Source of the DNA: Algibacillus agarilyticus
GTDB lineage: Bacteria; Pseudomonadota; Gammaproteobacteria; Enterobacterales; Alteromonadaceae
Direction: 5' to 3'
DNA: 64,000 bases
NCBI RefSeq assembly: GCF_003286125.1
Contig: NZ_QMED01000015.1
Coordinates: forward strand, 51,363 to 115,362
Below are positions 24,923 through 33,847 of this stretch, piece after piece. Position 1 is the stretch's first letter; each line of letters starts with the position of its first letter. Under the pieces are notes generated by a model that worked only from the letters and a program-made list of their open reading frames with translations, was not told the DNA's origin and ran no database searches. Made by a program: the position numbers and the translations under genes.

Positions 24923-26989
24923 ATGAAACCATTTTTAACTGCACTGAGTTCTGCTTGTTTTGTTATCGCACTGGGTGCTTGTAGTGATCGAGCTGATCCA
25001 CAAGATGTACCCAAACCGATTAAAAAAATCGAATTACAATCGGGCATTGATTTAGCCAATATTGATAAACGCATTCGCCCGCAAGATGATTTCTACCGGC
25101 ATGTAAATGGCAAATGGTTAGAAAAAACGCAAATTCCGGCTGATAAATCTAACTACGGTGCGTTTACTGAGCTGTATGAACAGTCACAACAAGCCATGAA
25201 AACGATTATTGAAAAAGCCGCTGCGAATACACAAGCCGTAAAAGGGTCAGATGAGCAAAAATTAGGTGACTTTTATAATGCTTATATGAACCTTTCACTG
25301 ACCGAAGCCAAAGGTTTACAACCTTTAGAACAAGAATTTGCTTTAGTTGAAAAAATTGGTAATAAACAAGCGTTAATCACGGCGTTAGCCGAATTAGATA
25401 AACGTGCAACGGCAACTCCAATTGGGTGGTATGTTAATAATGATGCTAAAAATTCAACAACTAATGCGCTGTATATTTTGCAGTCAGGTATTGGTTTGCC
25501 TGATCGTGATTATTATTTAAAGGCCGATGAAAAATTTGTTAATTTTAGGCGTGAATATAAAACCTATATTGCCGACTTATTACGGTTGATTCAACATCCA
25601 TCACCTGAAACAGCGGCGGCGAATATTCTCGCGTTTGAAACTCAAATAGCGCAAGCACAATGGACGCGAGTGGATAGTCGAGATGCCAATAAACGTTATA
25701 ACAAAATGACGCCGGTTGAACTTAACCAATTAATGGGCGCAGATTTTGATTGGTCGCAATTTGCGAGTCATATTGGTTTTGATCATGCCGACTATATTAT
25801 TGTTTCTCAGCCCTCTTTTTTTAAAGCGCTAGGTGAGTTAGTGAGCTCGCAGCCGCTTGCGGTTTGGCAAGATTATTTACGGTTTCATATTATTGATAGC
25901 AAAGCCCATTTACTGAATAAAACCGTTGTTGACCGATCTTTTGCTTTTCACAGTACGGTGTTAAGTGGTGTAACCGAGCAAAAACCGCGTTGGAAAAAGG
26001 CCGTTGATAATGCCAATGATATTATTGGTGAAATAGTCGGGCGCTTATACGTAAAAGATTATTTTAAGCCAGAAGCTAAAATCAGAATGATTGAGTTAGT
26101 TGATAACTTGATTAATGCATTTGAATTGTCAATTGAGCAATTAGACTGGATGAGTGCAGAAACCAAAGCCGCGGCCAAAATAAAGTTAGCCCAGTTTACC
26201 CCTAAAATTGGCTACCCCGATAAATGGAAAGATTACTCGGCACTCGAAATTGAAGCGGATGATTTAGTTGGCAATTTTGTGCGTTACAACTTATGGCTAA
26301 CACAAGAATATGCAGGGCGGATAGGCAAGCCGGTTGATCGTGATGAATGGTTTATGACGCCACAAACTGTCAATGCGTATTTTAACCCGGTTAACAATGA
26401 AATTGTTTTTCCTGCCGCGATTTTGCAACCGCCATTTTTTAATTTAGACGCTGAAGATGCGGTTAATTATGGTGGCATCGGTGCCGTTATTGGCCATGAA
26501 ATTGGCCATGGTTTTGATGATCAAGGCGCTAAGTATGATGGCCATGGCAATTTAGTTAATTGGTGGAGCGATACTGATTTAGCTGAATTTGAAACGCGGG
26601 GTTCACAACTGGTTAAGCAGTATGCGGCATATAAACCGTTTGCGGATGCAAACGTTAATGGTGAACTCACATTAGGCGAAAACATAGGTGATTTAGGTGG
26701 CTTAACGGTGGCTTTAAAAGCGTATCAACTGTCGCTAGCGGGTAAAGAAGGCCCATTGTTAGACGGATATACATCGACCCAACGTTTCTTTTTGAGTTGG
26801 GGACAAATTTGGCGGCGTTTATACCGCGATGAAGAATTGCGTCGCCGTTTACTGACCGATTCACATTCGCCCAGTGAGTATCGTGTTATTGGCATTGTGA
26901 GTAATATGCCAGCGTTTTATCAAGCTTTTGATGTGAAACAAGGCGATGGTATGTATATCGCACCCGCAGAGCGCGTCAAAATTTGGTAA
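24923..26989 (+). CDS. M13 family (neprilysin/PepO-type) metallopeptidase, lipoprotein
   Basis: The 688-residue protein has a lipoprotein signal (SACFVIALGACSD). Its catalytic region carries the substrate-binding VNAYFNP, the zinc motif HEIGHGFDDQGAKYDG (His at 525) and the third ligand Glu in GENIGDLGG (~586); it ends near the family's conserved C-terminal Trp (VKIW). M13 enzymes cleave small peptides. The lipid anchor places this one in the periplasm or outer membrane. It stands alone, with a ~240-bp gap upstream and a terminator downstream. Confidence 0.92.
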   Translation: MKPFLTALSSACFVIALGACSDRADPQDVPKPIKKIELQSGIDLANIDKRIRPQDDFYRHVNGKWLEKTQIPADKSNYGAFTELYEQSQQAMKTIIEKAAANTQAVKGSDEQKLGDFYNAYMNLSLTEAKGLQPLEQEFALVEKIGNKQALITALAELDKRATATPIGWYVNNDAKNSTTNALYILQSGIGLPDRDYYLKADEKFVNFRREYKTYIADLLRLIQHPSPETAAANILAFETQIAQAQWTRVDSRDANKRYNKMTPVELNQLMGADFDWSQFASHIGFDHADYIIVSQPSFFKALGELVSSQPLAVWQDYLRFHIIDSKAHLLNKTVVDRSFAFHSTVLSGVTEQKPRWKKAVDNANDIIGEIVGRLYVKDYFKPEAKIRMIELVDNLINAFELSIEQLDWMSAETKAAAKIKLAQFTPKIGYPDKWKDYSALEIEADDLVGNFVRYNLWLTQEYAGRIGKPVDRDEWFMTPQTVNAYFNPVNNEIVFPAAILQPPFFNLDAEDAVNYGGIGAVIGHEIGHGFDDQGAKYDGHGNLVNWWSDTDLAEFETRGSQLVKQYAAYKPFADANVNGELTLGENIGDLGGLTVALKAYQLSLAGKEGPLLDGYTSTQRFFLSWGQIWRRLYRDEELRRRLLTDSHSPSEYRVIGIVSNMPAFYQAFDVKQGDGMYIAPAERVKIW

Positions 26990-27012
26990 CGATATGCGTT
27001 AACATAAAATGC

Positions 27013-27060
27013 GATAAAAACCGGCAGCTCTGTTTTTTTATTCAGAGTGTCGGTTTTATC
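27013..27060. terminator. terminator hairpin after the M13 peptidase gene
   Basis: GATAAAAACCGGCAGCTCTG, a T7 loop region, then CAGAGTGTCGGTTTTATC: an 18-20 bp stem with one bulge and T runs, lying 20 bp past the stop. Confidence 0.7.
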
Positions 27061-27239
27061 TTTACTTTGATTTTGCTTTAGCCTGTTGAACATATCACCA
27101 GATAGACGTGTCTTGAGCATATATCGACTTTAAACCATTATTTAATTGGTATTTAGCTTAATTAGAGGTTGGTTAGTTTGCATGCAATCCTTATAATTCA
27201 TAACTTGTTTGTTTTTGCTTTTAATATTTTGATACGTTA

Positions 27240-28343
27240 ATGAATTCAGTTGACTGGCATAGAGCCGTAATTAAAGTGGGTAGTGCGCTTATATCACCCG
27301 AAGGTGATGGTTGTAGTGGGCAGTTTTTATTGCCAATGGCGCGTTATATTTCAGAGTGCCGTCAGCAAGGTAAAGAAGTTATTCTGGTTTCGAGTGGCAG
27401 TGTGGCTGCTGGCCGTAGTTTAATTGCGCATGGCGAGTTGCCTTTGTTAGCTGAAAAGCAGGCGATGGCGGCGGTCGGTCAAACGATGATGATGGCTAAT
27501 TGGCAACGCTTTTTTGATTTTCCGTGTGCGCAAATTTTAGTGACTCACGGTGATTTGTCTGATCGTGAACGCTACATTAATATTCAAAATACGATTCGTA
27601 CACTTTTAGATAATGGCATTTTACCCATTGTTAATGAAAATGATTCAGTCACCACTAAAGAACTTAAAGTGGGTGATAATGATAACTTAGGTGCTTTAGT
27701 TGCTTTGGTCTCGTCGGCTGATTTATTAATGATTTGTAGTGATGTTGATGGGCTTTTTAATAAAGACCCACGATCAAACCCTGATGCGGTTTTATTGCCA
27801 GACGTAGCCAAAATAGATGATAGTATTTACGCCTTAGCCGGTGGCACCACCAACAAAATAGCGACTGGCGGCATGCGAACCAAAATTGAAGCCGCAGAAA
27901 AAGCAACGGTGCAAGGCATTAACACCTTGATCGTGAATGGCACGAATAGCCGCGTGTTTGATGAGTTATTAATCGGTAATAATGCCGGTACGTTATTTAA
28001 GCGCCAAGCATCGCCTAAAAAAGCGCGTAAGCATTGGTTGCAACATGGCCTTAAAAGTAAAGGCAGTATTAAAGTTGATGCGGGCGCTCAGTCGGCATTA
28101 TTAAAAAAAGGTGCATCCTTGTTGAGTATCGGTATTACTGATGTTTCAGGCGACTTTAACAAAGGTGATGCGCTTGATATTCAAAATACGCAAGGTGAAC
28201 TAATCGCTAAAGGTATTAGCCAGTATCACAGCATGGAACTGTCGCAAATAAAGGGGCAGCAAAGCAAAAAAATTATCGAAATTTTGGGATATTGCCCAAG
28301 TGATGTTGTATTACATCGAGATGATATTGTGGTATTGGCATAA
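27240..28343 (+). CDS. proB: glutamate 5-kinase
   Basis: First enzyme of proline synthesis; phosphorylates glutamate with ATP. The 367-residue protein has the amino-acid kinase domain (VIKVGSALISPEG, VSSGSVAAGR, IVNENDSVT, VGDNDNLGALVA, GTGGMRTKIEAA-like GGMRTKIEAA) and a C-terminal PUA domain (from ~SKGSIKVDAGAQ), as in E. coli. proA follows after 18 bp, so the two form an operon. Feedback inhibition by proline is known for the family. Confidence 0.97.
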   Translation: MNSVDWHRAVIKVGSALISPEGDGCSGQFLLPMARYISECRQQGKEVILVSSGSVAAGRSLIAHGELPLLAEKQAMAAVGQTMMMANWQRFFDFPCAQILVTHGDLSDRERYINIQNTIRTLLDNGILPIVNENDSVTTKELKVGDNDNLGALVALVSSADLLMICSDVDGLFNKDPRSNPDAVLLPDVAKIDDSIYALAGGTTNKIATGGMRTKIEAAEKATVQGINTLIVNGTNSRVFDELLIGNNAGTLFKRQASPKKARKHWLQHGLKSKGSIKVDAGAQSALLKKGASLLSIGITDVSGDFNKGDALDIQNTQGELIAKGISQYHSMELSQIKGQQSKKIIEILGYCPSDVVLHRDDIVVLA

Positions 28344-28361
28344 AATTAAGGAAAGGTATTT

Positions 28362-29612
28362 ATGAGTTTTTCAATTGCCGCCATGGCAAAAGCCGCACGC
28401 AAGGCATCATTTAGCGTGGCAAATTTAGATCAACAACAAAAAAATGATGCATTAGAAGCGATGGCGCGCAAACTTATTGAGCGCACCGATCTTATTTTAT
28501 CGGAAAATGAGCGTGACTTAGTTGCAGGTAAAGAAAACGGTTTAACAGATGCGATGGTTGACCGTTTACGTTTAACGCCAAGCCGCGTCGAAGATTTAGC
28601 AGCTGCTTTACGTGAGGTGGCACAACTACCTGATCCTGTGGGCGGCATGGCAAATCAAACTATTCGTCCTAATGGTATTCGTGTAGGTAAGATGCGTATC
28701 CCATTAGGTGTTATCGCGATGATTTATGAGGCGCGCCCTAATGTGACGGCAGAAGCGGCCGCGCTTTGTTTAAAATCGGGTAATGCGGTCATTTTACGTG
28801 GCGGTAAAGAAGCGTTATATTCTAATTTAGTTATTGCTAAATGCTTGCATGAAGCCTTAGTTGAACAAAATATTAACCCTGATGCCATCTGTGTTGTGCC
28901 TGACCCTGATCGGACTGTGATGAATGAATTAATGACCTTGTCTGACGATATAGATTTAATTATTCCACGCGGCGGCGAAGGGTTGATTCGTTTTGTTACT
29001 GAAAACAGCCGTATTCCGGTTATTCAACATTTTAAAGGGGTGTGCCATTTATATGTTGATGCCGCGGCTGAATTTGATATGGCTATTAATTTGTTACTTA
29101 ATGGTAAAACGCAGCGCACGGGTGTGTGTAATGCACTCGAAACCTTATTAATTGATGCGGTGATTGCTGAGCAATTTTTACCTTTAGCTGCGCAAGAACT
29201 TGAAGCCAAAGGCGTAAAAATTCATGCGTGTGAAAAAAGCTTACCGTTTTTTAAAGATGCGACTCCTGCAACAACAGAAGACTGGGATGCAGAATATTTA
29301 GCGCTTGAAATTGCGGTACGAGTGGTTGACGATTTTGACGGTGCTATTGCGCATTTAGAGCAATATAGTTCGGGCCATACTGAAGTTATTTGTACACAAA
29401 ATTATTCGCGTGCTAATGAATTTACACGCCGTGTTAATTCGGCTGTGGTGATGGTTAATGCGTCGAGCCGTTTTTCAGACGGTGGTCAATTAGGACTCGG
29501 GGCTGAAATCGGTATCTCGACGTCTAAATTGCATGCATATGGTCCGATGGGCTTAGAGAGTTTAACAACTGAAAAATTTGTTGTTTTAGGTGATGGTCAA
29601 ATTCGCGATTAA
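28362..29612 (+). CDS. proA: glutamate-5-semialdehyde dehydrogenase (gamma-glutamyl phosphate reductase)
   Basis: Second enzyme of proline synthesis; reduces glutamyl 5-phosphate with NADPH. The 416-residue protein has the aldehyde dehydrogenase fold with IYEARPNVTAEAAALCLKSG, VILRGGKEAL, the catalytic Cys in TGVCNALETLL, and SSRFSDGGQLGLGAEIGIST near the C-terminus. It has an AAGGAAAG site and is co-transcribed with proB; a terminator follows. Confidence 0.97.
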   Translation: MSFSIAAMAKAARKASFSVANLDQQQKNDALEAMARKLIERTDLILSENERDLVAGKENGLTDAMVDRLRLTPSRVEDLAAALREVAQLPDPVGGMANQTIRPNGIRVGKMRIPLGVIAMIYEARPNVTAEAAALCLKSGNAVILRGGKEALYSNLVIAKCLHEALVEQNINPDAICVVPDPDRTVMNELMTLSDDIDLIIPRGGEGLIRFVTENSRIPVIQHFKGVCHLYVDAAAEFDMAINLLLNGKTQRTGVCNALETLLIDAVIAEQFLPLAAQELEAKGVKIHACEKSLPFFKDATPATTEDWDAEYLALEIAVRVVDDFDGAIAHLEQYSSGHTEVICTQNYSRANEFTRRVNSAVVMVNASSRFSDGGQLGLGAEIGISTSKLHAYGPMGLESLTTEKFVVLGDGQIRD

Positions 29613-29671
29613 CAATATAAGTTTTTAGTTTTTTGAATTAGCACGTTATTTTAATTAATGGCTAATCATTG

Positions 29672-29697
29672 AAAAGGTCGCGCAAGCGACCTTTTTT
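29672..29697 (+). terminator. Rho-independent terminator after proBA
   Basis: AAAAGGTCGC, loop GCAA, GCGACCTTTTTT: a 10-bp stem and T run 60 bp past the proA stop. Confidence 0.85.
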
Positions 29698-29830
29698 ATA
29701 CCTATTGGTTATAGTAATCAAGAAATTCGAGTTAAAAAAATGTTAATAATGACTAAATAACACTTTTAATCAGGCCGCTTTTAGACTTTAATTAAACGAT
29801 GCTAAATAATAATTTAAAAGTGGAGAGCAT

Positions 29831-30013
29831 ATGAGTTTAATGACGGTTAGCGAAGTTGCTGAATTCTTAGGTATACAAAATATTAGGGTTGAAAGGCTTC
29901 AACGTGAAAGCTTGCTTGTGTCGGCAGACAAAGACGGCGAAGGCAACCCACTTTTCAAAAAAGAAGATGTTGAGCGTTATAAGGTTTTTGCTGAACGCAT
30001 TGGTGGTATTTAA
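29831..30013 (+). CDS. small MerR-like helix-turn-helix DNA-binding protein
   Basis: A 60-residue protein preceded by a GGAGAG site. TVSEVAEFLGIQNIRVERLQ is an excisionase/MerR-type helix-turn-helix, followed by a wing-like ESLLVSADKDGEGNPLFKKE. Chromosomal single-domain proteins of this kind are common in Alteromonadales but uncharacterised. It is monocistronic, with a hairpin after the stop. Confidence 0.7.
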   Translation: MSLMTVSEVAEFLGIQNIRVERLQRESLLVSADKDGEGNPLFKKEDVERYKVFAERIGGI

Positions 30014-30028
30014 TTTTTAGTAATTACG

Positions 30029-30062
30029 AATTTACATTATTGAGCGTTCAATAATGTAAATT
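30029..30062 (+). terminator. hairpin after the small HTH gene
   Basis: AATTTACATTATTGA, loop GCGT, TCAATAATGTAAATT: a perfect 15-bp but AT-rich stem 15 bp past the stop, followed by GGGTTGTTT. Probably a weak terminator. Confidence 0.5.
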
Positions 30063-30174
30063 GGGTTGTTTATTGTATTACGGGTTTCAACAGCTGCAAG
30101 TCTAAGGTTTTACAACAGATGTTTTGATTAGGCATTTTAGACTTGCAGCGTTTTTCTTTTCTTCGCTATTACTC

Positions 30175-30402
30175 TATAGTCTTCTCGCTCAGGTTTTATG
30201 GTTCATTGTCAGCGCTTACTCGCCCCAATCACATAGTAGAGCATATGCTCATGGGGTCTCGAAGCTTGCCTGCATGGATACAGGTAAGGGGCGAGAGCAG
30301 GACGCGGTAGCTTTGACTGCTTTGCTTATCATGGATGTCAGTACTTAGGTTTCGTCTTGAACTAGAAACCTGCCCCTAAAACCCGATCGCTATTACTCTA
30401 TA
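30175..30402 (-). repeat. MITE-like repeat family 1, copy C, at the 3' end of yceH
   Basis: Reverse-orientation copy (228 bp) beginning TATAGTCTTCTCGCTCAGG and running to AAACCCGATCGC. Its right end does not read TTTGACTATA as in other copies but TATTACTCTATA. The 16-bp TCGCTATTACTCTATA occurs at both edges (30163-30178 and 30387-30402), and the right copy contains the yceH stop codon. A further inverted repeat, GCTGCAAGTCTA/TAGACTTGCAGC plus a T run (30093-30156), lies just before it. The remaining gap 30014-30392 holds no gene. Confidence 0.8.
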
Positions 30403-31046
30403 TCGAGCGCATCTTTTATTTTTTGTAACTCTGCACTTAACTGATCAACTCGCGCTTCTAGTTCTGCGATCCTTTCATCTTTTGCATTACCGTCTGAACT
30501 TAAATGACTGACATTAGGTTGAGAACTGATTTCGACTTCACCTGAAAATAAATGCGCATAGCGTGATTCTCTTTTACCGGCTTCGCGTGGCAGCTTTACA
30601 ACGTAAGCGGTATTTTCATCACTTGCGAGTTCGTCTAATGCACTTTCGACCGCGTTTACATCTTTAAAAGGATATAAGCGTTGAGTTCGTGTTCTTAATT
30701 CACCTGGTGTTTGTGGGCCGCGTAAAAATAAAATAGCGATGATTGCGGTTTGCTGCGGGTTAAAGCTAAATGCGGCAAATTGACTGCCCGAAAAGCGATG
30801 GCGATATTTAGCCACGCGACCTGTGATATCGGTTGCTTGGGCGATTAAGCGTAATTCAATTAACTCATCAACGGTATTTTGTACCTCTATTTCACTAAAG
30901 CTAACTACGGGTTCTCTGTTCGACTTTTGGTTGCAAGCGGTGGTAATGCCATTTACCGAAAGTGGGTATTGATCGGGAGTGGTTTTTTCTTTCTCTAAAC
31001 AGACACCGAGTACACGTGTTTGTGCAAAACTAAGTTCAGTTTTCAT
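30393..31046 (-). CDS. yceH: YceH family (DUF480) winged-helix protein
   Basis: The 217-residue protein opens with LSFAQTRVLGVCLEKEKTTP and YPLSVNGITTACNQKSNREP, the characteristic YceH N-terminal winged helix. A second winged-helix unit (TAIIAILFLRGPQTPGELRTR) and a C-terminal coiled coil (RIAELEARVDQLSAELQKIK) follow. It is conserved in gammaproteobacteria; its function is not established. The stop codon lies in the direct repeat flanking a MITE-like insertion. Confidence 0.9.
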   Translation of the reverse strand: MKTELSFAQTRVLGVCLEKEKTTPDQYPLSVNGITTACNQKSNREPVVSFSEIEVQNTVDELIELRLIAQATDITGRVAKYRHRFSGSQFAAFSFNPQQTAIIAILFLRGPQTPGELRTRTQRLYPFKDVNAVESALDELASDENTAYVVKLPREAGKRESRYAHLFSGEVEISSQPNVSHLSSDGNAKDERIAELEARVDQLSAELQKIKDALDIE

Positions 31047-31257
31047 ATTTATTCATTACCTATGTTAGCTAAATAAAAGCGAAGTCTTTTTATATCATAG
31101 ACTTATTGATGAGCACATGGAAAAGTCTTTCTTTTTTCTTGGTAAATATACGCTGATTTTTGTGCTTTAAAGTTGGGCTTTTTAATAAATATAGCTAGGC
31201 TTAAATCAGTTAGCTTTTCTCTTCGTAATCTCTTTCTCGTTCAGGTGCAGACTATAT

Positions 31258-32673
31258 ATGAATAAACTTTTTACCGCATTTGGCGTTGTGATCATTTTTT
31301 TCTCTTTTAGTGCGTGTAGTTTTAAACCTGAATTAACCATTACCCCTACATTGGCAGTGCAAAATAATTGGCATGAGACTTACGAACAGCAATCTTCTTT
31401 GGCGTTACAAACGGAAAATCAAGCGGCTTTAGCTTGGATTAAACCTTTGCTTGATGACAACTCTTACCAGCTTGTATTGCAAGCTATTCGACAAAATTTA
31501 AATTTGCGACAGTCGGCTGCCAGCTTAGTGCAAGCCAAACTGAACATCGATATTGAAGAATCGCAATATCTGCCTAATTTGGATGGCCGCTTTTTTGCGT
31601 CTCGTAATGACAGTGGAGATAACAATTACGGTTTAGCGTTATCGAGTGGTGTTTCGTTAGATGTATGGGGGCAATTATCAGAACGTGTTCAGCAAAAAAT
31701 CATTCAATTTGAGCAACAAAGTATTCGCTATTATCAACAGCAGTTTGAATTTTCAGTTTCGTTGGTCACTCACTACCTTAAATTAAAAAAAACCGAGCAA
31801 ATTATCGCTTTATTAGAACAGCGTTTGATTAATGTTAAAAGCCAGCTAAGCAGTGCTGAAGAACAATATAAAGCCGGGTTAGTTAATTTAGCGAATGTTT
31901 ATCAGGCACGAAATAACGTGCAAGGTGTAAAAGGCCAATTGTTGCGTGAAAAAAACAGTTTGAAACGGTTATCGCATGAACTGCCTTTATTGTTTGGCTT
32001 ACCCCCAATGGCTATCTCTCATCGCGTTAAAGCATTTACGTTACCGGATGAATTGCCTGTTTTACCTCGAATACTACCGGCTGATTTATTAACGTTAAGG
32101 GCTGATATTCGTTTAGCTTGGCTTGATGTGTTAAAGCAACAGAGTGAGGTGGCTATTGCTTATGCTAATCGCTTTCCGCGTTTTAGTCTTTCCGCTAATG
32201 CCAGTTCTTCAAGTGATAGCTTGTCTGATTTAGTTAAATTGGGCGACATTGGCTGGAATTTAGGTGCCAATATAGCGGGGCCTATTTTTAATGCCGGGCG
32301 TCTAAAGAATAAAGCCAAACAAGCTCAAATTGATTTAGATAAAACAGAGTATCGTTATAAAAATACGGCTTATAACGCTTTTAAACAAGTCGAAAATTTA
32401 TTTAGTCAGCGTGAGTTAACTCAGTTAGAGAATATGCTTAATGAGCAAACTTATCAAAATGTAGAGCAAGCTTTAACGTTAGCACAACGGCAATATCAAC
32501 AAGGCTTAATTGAATACAAAGATTATTTAGCGAATCAGCGTAATTTTTTTTCAGCCCAAATTAGTCAACTTAATTTGCAGTATCAACAAATATTTGATCA
32601 TTTAAATTTATTGGTTGCATTAGGCGGAGGTTGGGCTGTGGAGTTAAATGTAGAGGCGAATAATGAAAGATAG
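31258..32673 (+). CDS. TolC/NodT-type outer-membrane efflux lipoprotein
   Basis: A lipoprotein signal (VVIIFFSFSACSF) is followed by an outer-membrane factor of 471 residues with the internally duplicated long helical hairpins of the family. Visible family segments are LRQSAASLVQAKLNI, YLPNLDGRF, LPADLLTLRADIRLAWLDV and GPIFNAGRLKNKAKQAQIDL. The first gene of a three-gene RND operon, it should form the outer-membrane channel. Its stop overlaps the adaptor start by 11 bp. Confidence 0.9.
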   Translation: MNKLFTAFGVVIIFFSFSACSFKPELTITPTLAVQNNWHETYEQQSSLALQTENQAALAWIKPLLDDNSYQLVLQAIRQNLNLRQSAASLVQAKLNIDIEESQYLPNLDGRFFASRNDSGDNNYGLALSSGVSLDVWGQLSERVQQKIIQFEQQSIRYYQQQFEFSVSLVTHYLKLKKTEQIIALLEQRLINVKSQLSSAEEQYKAGLVNLANVYQARNNVQGVKGQLLREKNSLKRLSHELPLLFGLPPMAISHRVKAFTLPDELPVLPRILPADLLTLRADIRLAWLDVLKQQSEVAIAYANRFPRFSLSANASSSSDSLSDLVKLGDIGWNLGANIAGPIFNAGRLKNKAKQAQIDLDKTEYRYKNTAYNAFKQVENLFSQRELTQLENMLNEQTYQNVEQALTLAQRQYQQGLIEYKDYLANQRNFFSAQISQLNLQYQQIFDHLNLLVALGGGWAVELNVEANNER

Positions 32674-33847
32674 TTTTCCGTTAGTTCTCATCACCTTATT
32701 TAGTTTATTTATTGCTATGTATTGGCTTACTGATAGTCAAGGCGATGAATTAGTCGTGCCTAAAACACCACAAATTAACGTGATTGCCTCACCTATAAAA
32801 TTACAAGATTACACGCCTGTTATTGAGTCTTATGGTCGTGTTCAAGCGCGTTCTCAAGGTAATGTGGTTAGTCAAGTGGGCGGTGAAGTTACTTTTGTGA
32901 GTGCCAATTTACGCGCCGGTGGTTTTTTTGCTAAAGGTGAGTTACTTATCGCAATTGATAAACGTGATTATTTAGCGGATGTGAGTGCTGCGCAGGCTGG
33001 TTATCTTGATGCGAAGCAAAAATATTTACAAGAAAAAGCGAAAGCTAAACAAGCCACGTCAGATTGGTTTATTGATAATACAGAGCAACCCAATGAGTTA
33101 GTTACACGTGGGCCTCAGCTTGCCTCTGCCGAAGCTAAATTACGCTCTGCTGAAGCGGGCTTAAAAAAAGCGGAATTGAATTTAGCTCGAACCGATATTT
33201 TAGCGCCTTATGACGGACACACTTTACAAAAAGGCGTTTCTATTGGTCAAGTTGTCGGCAAAAATGCGGTTTTAGGTCAAATTTACGCGATTGATGCCTT
33301 GGAGATCCGTTTGCCGCTAAAAAATGAAGACCTCAATTTTATTGATTTACCTGATGCTAATAAGCGCAATGAAGCACAGACCAATTATGCACCGGTGAGT
33401 ATTGTATCTACATTAGGAAAAGATGAAAAATGGCAAGCTGATTTGTTAAGAACCGAAGGGGCGATTGATCAAGCCAGTCAACAGTTACATGTGATCGTAC
33501 AAATTCCCGAACCATTTGGTGTTAAAAACAAAGGTAAAAGGTCATTAAAAATAGGCCAATATGTCACGGCTAAATTTAAGGGTATTGAATTAAAAAACGT
33601 GGCGGTTGTGCCTAATAAAGTGATTTATCAAGATGCTTATGTATACGTAATTGAAAATCGATTGTTGGTCCGTAAACCGATTAACATTGGCTGGCGAAAT
33701 CAAGAGTATGCCGTTGTGGTATCTGGTTTAATAAATAACGACATGCTGGTAACAACATCACTCGGTGATATTGAAGAAGGTGTTGAGGTTAATATATTTA
33801 ATGCGGATATTACGCAAGCTAAGGCGGCAAAAGGAACGGCCTTATGA
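32663..33847 (+). CDS. RND efflux periplasmic adaptor (membrane fusion protein)
   Basis: A 394-residue protein with an N-terminal membrane anchor (PLVLITLFSLFIAMYWL), biotinyl/lipoyl-like half-motifs (GNVVSQVGGEVTFVSANLRA and NLARTDILAPYDGHT), a coiled-coil hairpin in between and beta-barrel and membrane-proximal domains after. It links the inner-membrane pump to the outer-membrane channel. It overlaps both neighbours (11 bp upstream, 4 bp downstream), so translation is coupled. Confidence 0.92.
   Translation: MKDSFPLVLITLFSLFIAMYWLTDSQGDELVVPKTPQINVIASPIKLQDYTPVIESYGRVQARSQGNVVSQVGGEVTFVSANLRAGGFFAKGELLIAIDKRDYLADVSAAQAGYLDAKQKYLQEKAKAKQATSDWFIDNTEQPNELVTRGPQLASAEAKLRSAEAGLKKAELNLARTDILAPYDGHTLQKGVSIGQVVGKNAVLGQIYAIDALEIRLPLKNEDLNFIDLPDANKRNEAQTNYAPVSIVSTLGKDEKWQADLLRTEGAIDQASQQLHVIVQIPEPFGVKNKGKRSLKIGQYVTAKFKGIELKNVAVVPNKVIYQDAYVYVIENRLLVRKPINIGWRNQEYAVVVSGLINNDMLVTTSLGDIEEGVEVNIFNADITQAKAAKGTAL

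Noticed and set aside
30124-30348. Plus-strand open frame of 74 codons
   Set aside because: It runs through the MITE-like repeat copy C and is not conserved in the other copies.
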